From Thiotrichales bacterium HSG1 (lineage in GTDB: Bacteria; Pseudomonadota; Gammaproteobacteria; Beggiatoales; Beggiatoaceae): a DNA stretch of 9,460 nt. Within the stretch, counting starts at the first letter, position 1, and every line of letters starts with the position of its first letter. Both the position numbers and the translations under genes were made by a program. This document shows, piece by piece, positions 1 through 5,319 of this stretch. The stretch is taken from positions 1 to 9,460 of the forward strand of contig JAUCGN010000060.1 of the NCBI GenBank assembly GCA_030378125.1, read 5' to 3'. Below the pieces are notes generated by a model. It searched no databases, had not been told where the DNA came from, and worked only from the letters and a program-made list of their open reading frames with translations.

Positions 1-1788
1 GGAATTAAGCGATACATCAGCGTGGAAAGTAGTCCCATCTAAACGACAATGTGACCATTCAAAGCTATGACTACCTTTTGTAATAGCTATTTGAATATAC
101 TTATCAGCCAATGTTTTGGAATCTTCACCATTAAATTGAGTAAGCGGAGAAAAATCAGAGGGATGACAGGAAATAAATTGTTCTTTGCTATTACAACCAA
201 ATAACTTTAAAGTTATCTGATTACAATCAAAAAAGCCATTTTCATCAAGTAGCATAATAGCATCACTAGAGGACTCGTAAAGAGAGCGGAACATCATTTC
301 GCTTTGAAGAAGTCTTTCCTCAGAATTTCTACGTTCAGTAATATCTCGGGTTACATGAGTAAAACCTCGTAACGTACCATCTGGTTTGTATAAAGCAGTA
401 ACCGTCACATGAGCTAAATATTTTGAACCATTTTTACGGAGTCTATATCCCTCATTTTCTGTTTTACCATTTTCAGTTGCATTGGTTAATATCTGTTCTA
501 CTTTGCCATTTTTAATATTTTCTGGTGGATGAAAAATGGATAAATGTTTACCAATTATTTCATCAGCAGTATATTGTAAAATGCGTTCTGCTCCACTATT
601 CCAACTGGTTATGTTACCTCGTGCATCCAGCAAAATTATCGCATAACCTATTACCCCTTCTATTAATGTACGTAATTGTTCTTCGTTATATTTTAGAAAA
701 GCTTTGGCTTCAACATGTTTGATTCCAATATAAGTAAGAACTAAAGCAACCAATGACATTAACATTGCTAGTTCTATAAATAGTAAACTTATACTAGATA
801 AAATCTGTTTATAATCAATCTTTAACACGGATGAAGGGATATGGGAAACTAATTTCCAATGGTATTTTAAAAACTTAGAATTGCCAGAATTTTTGGTTTT
901 AACAGTACTAAAATGTGATTTATATCCATTAGCAAGTGGATAAATAGTGGTGAAGGTGAATAAACCGTTAGTAGTATAAAACTGGCCAGATTTTTGGCTA
1001 CTAATTACTTGCCATTCATTAAAAAAACGATTACTAAAATTTTTATCTAAACCTTGTTCTGACATAAATCCCCATTCATCATCTTTGTTGGGGGACAATA
1101 ACCAAAAACTTTTTTTATTCAACAACATAATATCAGAAAAATTTTTAATTGCTAACTTTCGCATCTGTTCTAATAAGTTTTTGCCTAAATAGTTTAATAG
1201 TAGGATGCCGCGTTTATTATCATACTGGTCGAAAATTGGAGTTCCAAAACGTAACATGGGCTTTATCGGTTGTTCTACTTCGCCTCTTTCCACATTTAAA
1301 TCAAATGGTGATATAAATATTTCTCCTTGTTTCAATACAAAAGTATCTTCAAAATAATATCTACCACTTTTATTTTGTAATTTTTCTTCTGGCACAATAA
1401 ACGGCTTACCTTTATTGAAATTAGCTCTAACTATTTCTAAACCGGTTGTATCTAAAAACCTAACTTGATCATAAATTTTTTTGTGAGTTATAAAGTTAAG
1501 ATATTCTGTAGCTAAATTTTGCTTGGCACTGTTAGTATTTAATAAATCTTGAATCGCATTATTTTCAGATAAAAACAGTAGCTCTGAAGTAATATGTTTA
1601 AATTCGGCTAAAATTAACTCAAATTGACCTCGTAAATTTTCATTTGCTTGAATTTCTGAGGATATTTTATTGGTTTTTACTTCTGAATAATAAACTGTTA
1701 CTCCTATGGCAATCACTGGCAATAACAGCATTAGATAAGTTATAAGAAAACGTATGATTTTTTGGTTTAAACTGAATGATGTTGGCAT
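1..1788 (-). CDS. Membrane sensor protein with periplasmic sensing domain and tandem PAS domains (3' end beyond window)
   Basis: An open frame of 596 codons runs from an ATG at 1786-1788 off the left edge, so the C-terminal output domain is missing. Visible order: a hydrophobic segment at about residues 13-34; a periplasmic region of about 295 residues (35-329) of the double-Cache/HK-sensor kind, with a 'VRFLDTTGLEIVRANF' strand pair; a second membrane segment at about 331-355; PAS 1 at about 370-485, with 'AIILLDARGNITSWN' and a closing PAC motif 'RDITERR'; and PAS 2 from about 497 to the edge. This family detects a small ligand in the periplasm and passes the signal to a cytoplasmic histidine kinase, GGDEF/EAL or other output; which one cannot be told here. 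The ribosome binding site is weak: no clear purine run precedes the ATG. It is divergent from leuB and probably unrelated to it. Confidence 0.85.
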   Translation of the reverse strand, partial: MPTSFSLNQKIIRFLITYLMLLLPVIAIGVTVYYSEVKTNKISSEIQANENLRGQFELILAEFKHITSELLFLSENNAIQDLLNTNSAKQNLATEYLNFITHKKIYDQVRFLDTTGLEIVRANFNKGKPFIVPEEKLQNKSGRYYFEDTFVLKQGEIFISPFDLNVERGEVEQPIKPMLRFGTPIFDQYDNKRGILLLNYLGKNLLEQMRKLAIKNFSDIMLLNKKSFWLLSPNKDDEWGFMSEQGLDKNFSNRFFNEWQVISSQKSGQFYTTNGLFTFTTIYPLANGYKSHFSTVKTKNSGNSKFLKYHWKLVSHIPSSVLKIDYKQILSSISLLFIELAMLMSLVALVLTYIGIKHVEAKAFLKYNEEQLRTLIEGVIGYAIILLDARGNITSWNSGAERILQYTADEIIGKHLSIFHPPENIKNGKVEQILTNATENGKTENEGYRLRKNGSKYLAHVTVTALYKPDGTLRGFTHVTRDITERRNSEERLLQSEMMFRSLYESSSDAIMLLDENGFFDCNQITLKLFGCNSKEQFISCHPSDFSPLTQFNGEDSKTLADKYIQIAITKGSHSFEWSHCRLDGTTFHADVSLNS

Positions 1789-1797
1789 ATTTTAGAA

Positions 1798-1811
1798 AAA
1801 TCTATAGATTT
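1798..1811. promoter_or_regulatory. Perfect 14-bp palindrome in the divergent intergenic region
   Basis: AAATCTATAGATTT reads identically on both strands. It lies 10 bp upstream of the sensor gene's ATG (minus strand) and overlaps a possible -35 region for the leuB side. An operator for a dimeric regulator is possible, but AT-rich DNA produces such palindromes by chance. Confidence 0.2.
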
Positions 1812-1835
1812 ACACATTGACAATAGTATTATAAT
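1809..1835 (+). promoter_or_regulatory. leuB: Candidate sigma70-type promoter for leuB
   Basis: A perfect TATAAT lies at 1830-1835, with TTTACA at 1809-1814 as a possible -35 (spacing 15 bp, shorter than ideal). A perfect TTGACA at 1817-1822 is only 7 bp from the -10, so it cannot pair with it. About 100 bp of leader would precede leuB. I see no clear leucine-rich leader peptide or attenuator in it. The -10 region also reads TATAAT on the minus strand (1828-1833) and could serve the divergent sensor gene. Confidence 0.3.
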
Positions 1836-1936
1836 ATGAATCGCTTAAAAAAACTATAGAATCGAAGGGTGGTTTTATGATGTAAGTGAACGTACCATAA
1901 ATAATCCAAACAAATTTTAGTAATTAAGGAACTTTA

Positions 1937-3016
1937 ATGAGTAAAATTATAGCAGTATTATCCGGTGATGGAATTGGCCCAGAAATTATAGCTGAAGCAG
2001 TTAAACTATTAGAGGTTTTGCAACAGTCGTATGGACTAGATATACAATTGGAAGAAGGTTTGATTGGCGGTGTTGCGACTGATGCAACTGGAAAACCATT
2101 GCCAGACGAAACTTTACAATTAGTAAAAAAAGCCGATGCGGTATTGTTGGGAGCGGTTGGGGGACCAAAATGGGAGCCATTACCAATAGCTATTCGGCCA
2201 GAAAAAGGTTTGTTAGGTTTACGTTCTGAACTTGGTTTATTTGCTAATTTGCGACCGGCAATTTTATTTCCAGAACTAGCTGATGCTTCTACTCTTAAAC
2301 CAGAAGTAGTAGCTGGGCTTGATATTTTGATTGTTAGAGAACTGACTGGCGGTATTTATTTTGGTAAACCGCGTGGTGTCCGTAATTTGGATAACGGTGA
2401 ACAGCAAGGTTTTAATACTTTGGTCTACGATACTCATGAAATAGAAAGAATAGCTAAAGTTGGGTTTGAAAGTGCTATGCAACGCCAACGAAAATTATGT
2501 TCGATTGATAAAGCTAATGTATTGGAAGCTACTGAATTATGGCGAGAAATTGTGATTGAGGTTGGTAAGGATTATCCGGAAGTGCAACTAAGTCATATGT
2601 ATGTTGACAATGCAGCCATGCAGCTAGTTAGACAACCAAAACAGTTCGATGTGATGGTTACCAACAATATGTTTGGTGATATTTTGTCTGATTTAGCTTC
2701 TCAATTAACCGGTTCCATCGGCATGTTGCCATCAGCTTCTTTGGATGCTAATGGTAAGGGTATGTATGAACCAATTCATGGCTCGGCCCCAGATATTGTT
2801 GGACAGAATATTGCTAACCCACTAGCAACCATTTTATCAGTGGCTATGTTATTACGTTATAGCTTACAACAATCTGAATTGGCGGATAAAGTTGAAAATG
2901 CGGTTAGCAAGGTTTTACAAAGTGGGTTGCGAACTGCTGATATTCAACAGGATGGCAAAACCATCGTGAATACCCAAGAAATGGGTGATGCTGTTGTAAA
3001 ATCACTAGTTAGTTGA
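1937..3016 (+). CDS. leuB: 3-isopropylmalate dehydrogenase (LeuB)
   Basis: LeuB catalyses NAD+-dependent oxidative decarboxylation of (2R,3S)-3-isopropylmalate to 2-oxoisocaproate, the third step of leucine synthesis, in the cytoplasm. The 359 residues match the usual family length. Visible hallmarks: 'GDGIGPEI' at 10-17; substrate-binding arginines R96, R106 and R134 in '[13 protein letters not shown]' and 'RELTGG'; catalytic Y141 and K192; metal-binding D224, D248 and D252 in 'YVDNAAMQL' and 'NMFGDILSD'; and the NAD-binding loop '[18 protein letters not shown]' at 278-295. The substrate loop '[17 protein letters not shown]' separates it from isocitrate and tartrate dehydrogenases. The start is supported by AAGGA at 1926-1930, 6 bp before the ATG. 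leuC and leuD are not in the window. The gene is followed after 4 bp by a membrane protein gene, so the two are probably co-transcribed. No sign of damage. Confidence 0.97.
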   Translation: MSKIIAVLSGDGIGPEIIAEAVKLLEVLQQSYGLDIQLEEGLIGGVATDATGKPLPDETLQLVKKADAVLLGAVGGPKWEPLPIAIRPEKGLLGLRSELGLFANLRPAILFPELADASTLKPEVVAGLDILIVRELTGGIYFGKPRGVRNLDNGEQQGFNTLVYDTHEIERIAKVGFESAMQRQRKLCSIDKANVLEATELWREIVIEVGKDYPEVQLSHMYVDNAAMQLVRQPKQFDVMVTNNMFGDILSDLASQLTGSIGMLPSASLDANGKGMYEPIHGSAPDIVGQNIANPLATILSVAMLLRYSLQQSELADKVENAVSKVLQSGLRTADIQQDGKTIVNTQEMGDAVVKSLVS

Positions 3017-3020
3017 GTTT

Positions 3021-4010
3021 ATGAATAAAAAAAACTTATTGATTATTTTTGGCACTGTTATCAGTGTAGTTTTATTAGTTATAGTATTTTCACAATTGGA
3101 TTGGCAAGCTTTTTTCAATGCTATCAAAACAATAGATATTTCGAAAATATTTATAGCCGGAATAGTGGTTATGCTCGTTATTGTGCTACGTTCCTTACGT
3201 TGGAACTTAGTAGCATGTATGCCGTTATCCAATTTTAAATATTTTTGGCAAGCAGCAAACATAGGTTATTTGGGCAATATGATTTATCCGGCTAGGGCCG
3301 GCGAAGTATTAAAAATTGTGGCTATCAATCATTTTTCTCCATTAACTTTGGGGCGTTCTGTTTCCAGTGCGGTGTTGGATCGTATTTTGGATATGATAGT
3401 TATAGGGATTTTTACCATGTTAATCCTTTGGATACACGGTAATAGAATCGATCCTAATGTTGGCAAAGGTATTATGATAATATTTGGTTTGGCAATAGTA
3501 GGTTTAGCTACATTAATAGCTTTTGCAGACTATTTACACAAGAAGGTCCAAGCATTATCAGTAAAAGGTAAGTTGCATAAGTTACAAGAAATAGCATTGC
3601 ATGGTATAGAAGGAGTGCAGACTTTTCGCCATACCAATAATTTAGTTGTCGTATTGCTGATAACAATTATTATTTTTTTACTAGATTATTTTTGGATATG
3701 GCAGGTAATTATAGCTTTTGGTTGGGATTTACCATTTGAAGCTGGTTTGACGGTTGGTGTTTTTCTATTGTTAAGTATTTCTATACCATCGGCTCCTGGT
3801 TATGTCGGAGTTTACCAAATAGCCTGCGTTTTGGCGTTAGGATTGTATAATATTGACCAGAGCCTTGCTGTAGCTTATTCAATAGTATTACAATTAATTA
3901 GTTTTACTATTATGGGAGTGCAAGGAATGTTAGTTACCATTTACTGTGGTTTTAACTTGTCACAAGAACATAAAGCACCTATTTCAGAATCTTGTACCAC
4001 TAAGGAATGA
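3021..4010 (+). CDS. LPG-synthase-TM / UPF0104 (YbhN-like) multi-pass membrane protein
   Basis: This 329-residue inner-membrane protein matches the flippase-like family (lysylphosphatidylglycerol synthase TM region, Pfam PF03706) without a synthetase or glycosyltransferase domain. I see about eight hydrophobic segments, near residues 5-23, 42-57, 74-90, 122-138, 151-169, 207-231, 241-256 and 262-310 (the last probably two helices). Family signatures are 'PARAGEVLK' at 90-98, 'DRILDM' at 120-125 and 'PSAPGYVGVYQ' at 256-266. Relatives move or modify lipids or lipid-linked molecules, but the substrate cannot be read from sequence. The ATG lies 4 bp after the leuB stop and has only a weak GTTGAG-like ribosome binding site inside the end of leuB, suggesting translational coupling. 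No functional link to leucine synthesis is evident. Confidence 0.85.
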   Translation: MNKKNLLIIFGTVISVVLLVIVFSQLDWQAFFNAIKTIDISKIFIAGIVVMLVIVLRSLRWNLVACMPLSNFKYFWQAANIGYLGNMIYPARAGEVLKIVAINHFSPLTLGRSVSSAVLDRILDMIVIGIFTMLILWIHGNRIDPNVGKGIMIIFGLAIVGLATLIAFADYLHKKVQALSVKGKLHKLQEIALHGIEGVQTFRHTNNLVVVLLITIIIFLLDYFWIWQVIIAFGWDLPFEAGLTVGVFLLLSISIPSAPGYVGVYQIACVLALGLYNIDQSLAVAYSIVLQLISFTIMGVQGMLVTIYCGFNLSQEHKAPISESCTTKE

Positions 4011-4040
4011 TAACTAAATAGAATTTCCAATTTGTTTAAT

Positions 4041-4080
4041 TAAACCTTCCATGTTTTCAAAACTCTGGGAGGTTTAGTTT
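4041..4080 (+). terminator. Candidate rho-independent terminator after the leuB-flippase pair
   Basis: The arms TAAACCTTCC (4041-4050) and GGGAGGTTTA (4067-4076) pair over 10 bp with one G-U wobble. The loop contains a smaller GTTTT/AAAAC pairing. The hairpin starts 31 bp past the stop codon at 4010. The T-run after it (GTTT then GTGG) is short, so termination may be partial. From here to the repeat block at 4136 I see no supported gene. Confidence 0.5.
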
Positions 4081-4253
4081 GTGGTAATCCGAACCAATCG
4101 TGAAGTCCATCCTCATAAATCTTGGATTCCTAAAATTTTGAACAAGATTTAACGAATTAAAAGATTAACAGGATTTTTAATTCAAAGGCTTGAACTTATA
4201 AACAGGTTTTAAAGGTTTAATCATGTTTTATCCTTTAATCCGTTAAATCCTGT

Positions 4254-4304
4254 TCAAACATCCTCAAATAGTTGCATAGCTGATTTGCCTACTACTTTTG
4301 CCAT
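4254..4304 (-). other. Short conserved reading frame, copy A (possible gene 3' remnant)
   Basis: The minus strand reads a 16-residue frame, MAKVVGKSAMQLFEDV, ending in a TGA that belongs to the TTTGAAC end of the neighbouring inverted repeat. The frame is also open upstream of the ATG for about 27 codons, through the repeat sequence. I do not recognise the peptide. It may be the tail of a degraded gene carried along with the repeat rather than a working small protein. No ribosome binding site is evident before the ATG. Confidence 0.3.
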
Positions 4305-4468
4305 TGTATCGTGGTTTAAATTGTCAGAATCAGGATTTACAGGATTAATTTTTGAACAAGATTTAACGGATTAAAAGATTAACAGGATTTTTAATTCAAA
4401 GGCTTGAACTTAATAAACAGGTTTTAAAGGTTTAATCATGTTTTATCCTTTAATCCGTTAAATCCTGT

Positions 4469-4519
4469 TCAAACATCCTCAAACAGTTTCATGGCTGATT
4501 TGCCGACTACTTTTGCCAT
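4469..4519 (-). other. Short conserved reading frame, copy B
   Basis: This is the second copy of the 16-residue frame, reading MAKVVGKSAMKLFEDV. It differs from copy A at four bases. Three are silent third-position changes (Val, Ala, Leu) and one changes Gln to Lys. Just upstream in the same frame, two more differences (GAT/GAC and GTA/GTG) are also silent. The stop is again a TGA inside the repeat end. The pattern fits past coding selection, but the sample is very small. Confidence 0.3.
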
Positions 4520-4536
4520 TGTGTCGTGGTTTAAAT

Positions 4537-4646
4537 TGTCAGAATCAGGATTCACAAGATTTTAGGATTTGCAGGATAAAGGCAAAATATGGTTTATGGT
4601 TTTAATCCTGAAAATCCTGATTCAGACATTTAAATCTTGTTTAAAA
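4537..4646. repeat. Inverted-repeat element, shortened relative of the 5142-5319 palindrome
   Basis: The left arm (from 4537, TGTCAGAATCAGGATTCACAA...) pairs with the right arm ending at 4628 (...AATCCTGATTCAGACA). The central 'GGCAAAATATGGTTTATGG' (4581 onward) is identical to the loop of the element at 5142-5319 (5221 onward). The right arm lacks a stretch present in that element. The 17 bases after 4628 resemble the outer arm end (AAATCTTGTTtAAAA). The left arm overlaps the end of tandem copy B. It lies just downstream of the broken toxin gene. Confidence 0.75.
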
Positions 4647-4660
4647 TCAATAAACTTAAA

Positions 4661-4921
4661 TTAGTTATAGTGATAACGGCAAGCTAATATACGAATTTTA
4701 TCATCAAAAACTTCATAAACTATACGATGTTCTTTGTCTATTCTACGTGACCAACATCCATTGAGTTCATGTTTTAAAGCTTCTGGTTAACCTGTGCCAG
4801 AGAATGGAGTACATTGAATTTATTGAATAATCTTTAAAATTTTTAATGCCTTTTTACGATCTTTATTTACCCACCAAGTTAAGTCATCAAAGGCATCTTT
4901 ATCAAATTCCAAGCTTTTCAC
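4661..4921 (-). pseudogene. yoeB: YoeB/Txe-type toxin gene inactivated by two in-frame stops
   Basis: The minus strand reads an 86-codon frame, the length of YoeB (about 84-85 residues), from a GTG at 4919-4921 to a TAA at 4661-4663. Recognisable parts: 'LEFDKDAFDDLTWWVNKDRKKALKI' split around residues 4-28, then 'TPFSGTG', '[17 protein letters not shown]', 'KEHRIVYEV' and a C-terminal 'CRYHYN' close to the family's CRYHYD tail. YoeB is a ribosome-dependent mRNA endonuclease. Here codon 34 (4820-4822) and codon 45 (4787-4789) are TAA, where relatives have sense codons (Lys or Glu likely). There is no frameshift. The frame overlaps the antitoxin's 3' end by 20 bp, the usual antitoxin-toxin arrangement. 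A full-length toxin cannot be made without double readthrough, and residues thought catalytic (Arg and the C-terminal His) lie after the stops. Confidence 0.9.
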
Positions 4922-5105
4922 AAATGGTCTCCATATTGATTCCATTTTGTCGTTGGCGTGCTTTTAATAAACGTTTTTTCATTGTTTCTGATGTTAGTAG
5001 ATAAGCTGTTTCACGTTTTGAAATTATTTCTTCCCATATTTGAATTGGAACAATAACCGCAGTTGGTGTACCATGTTCATCAGAAACATATTGTACTGTA
5101 TTCAT
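4902..5105 (-). CDS. Antitoxin of a YoeB-type TA pair (Phd/YefM-like), now without a working toxin
   Basis: The 67-residue protein has the pattern of small antitoxins. Its N-terminal domain ('YVSDEHGTPTAVIVPIQIWE', residues 6-25) probably dimerises and binds the operator. The basic linker 'MKKRLLKARQRQNGI' leads to a C-terminal tail 'METICEKLGI' that would wrap the toxin. The start is supported by AAAGGA (5111-5116), 5 bp before the ATG. Its 3' end overlaps the YoeB-type frame, which carries two stop codons, so this is an orphaned antitoxin in this genome unless it protects against a related toxin elsewhere. It is a little shorter than E. coli YefM (83 residues), and its exact family is uncertain. 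Inverted-repeat elements lie on both sides of the pair. Confidence 0.75.
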   Translation of the reverse strand: MNTVQYVSDEHGTPTAVIVPIQIWEEIISKRETAYLLTSETMKKRLLKARQRQNGINMETICEKLGI

Positions 5106-5141
5106 TTTATTCCTTTTTAATTAAATCCTAATTTTTGATAG

Positions 5142-5319
5142 TTTTGAACAAGATTACACGGATTAAAAAGATAAAATGTCTGAATCAGGATTCACGAGAT
5201 TATAGGATTAACAGGATAAAGGCAAAATATGGTTTATGGTTTTTATCCTGAAAATCCTATAATCCTGTGAATCCTGATTCAGACAATTTATCCTTTAATC
5301 CGTTAAATCTTGTTCAAAA
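5142..5319. repeat. 178-bp near-perfect palindromic element
   Basis: Arms of about 79 bp (5142-5220 and 5241-5319) flank a 20-bp loop (5221-5240). By hand alignment about 70 of 79 positions match, with one single-base indel. Each arm is modular: an outer part (TTTTGAACAAGATT...CGGATTAAA) shared with the tandem units at 4136 and 4350, and an inner part (TGTCTGAATCAGGATTCAC...AGGATTA) shared with 4537-4628. It sits between the antitoxin gene and the 3' end of the TPR gene. Its last six bases lie inside that coding sequence. As RNA it would fold into a very long hairpin and could block or end transcription from either side. No open frame for a transposase is present. Confidence 0.9.

Larger units (their letters stand above)
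4136..4561. repeat. Tandem duplication of a ~214-bp unit (copies 4136-4346 and 4350-4561)
   Basis: Two copies lie head to tail with an offset of 214-215 bp and only about ten differences by eye, plus one single-base indel. Each begins with an inverted repeat: the left arm starts TTTTGAACAAGATTTAACG (4136 and 4350), and the right arm ends ...CGTTAAATCCTGTTCAAA (to 4258 and 4473). About 50 bp separate the arms; that spacer includes 'TTCAAAGGCTTGAACTT'. Each unit then carries about 65 bp of non-palindromic sequence holding a short minus-strand frame, and ends at the start of a second repeat motif, 'TCAGAATCAGGATT'. The arms match the outer arms of the larger element at 5142-5319, so these are members of one family. 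I see no transposase, so if it is mobile it is non-autonomous. Confidence 0.85.

Noticed and set aside
525..722. Plus-strand 65-residue open frame
   Set aside because: It lies inside the sensor gene on the opposite strand, where the PAS domain is clear. It has no ribosome binding site and resembles no protein.
1876..1885. Leader peptide for leuB attenuation
   Set aside because: The ATGATGTAA gives only two codons, has no leucine codons, and no competing hairpins are apparent.
2001..2488. Two minus-strand open frames of 61 and 70 residues
   Set aside because: Both lie inside leuB, whose motifs are unambiguous, and are opposite-strand shadows.
3005..3262. Minus-strand 85-residue open frame
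   Set aside because: It lies opposite the start of the flippase-like gene, has low-complexity composition and no supporting signals.
4081..4152. Plus-strand frame of 23 codons from a GTG, ending in a TAA inside the repeat's left arm
   Set aside because: It could be another gene tail closed by the repeat, but it begins just after a TAG, is short, and I recognise nothing in it.
4136..5319. CRISPR array
   Set aside because: The repeats are long inverted repeats with irregular spacing and no short direct repeats separated by uniform spacers.
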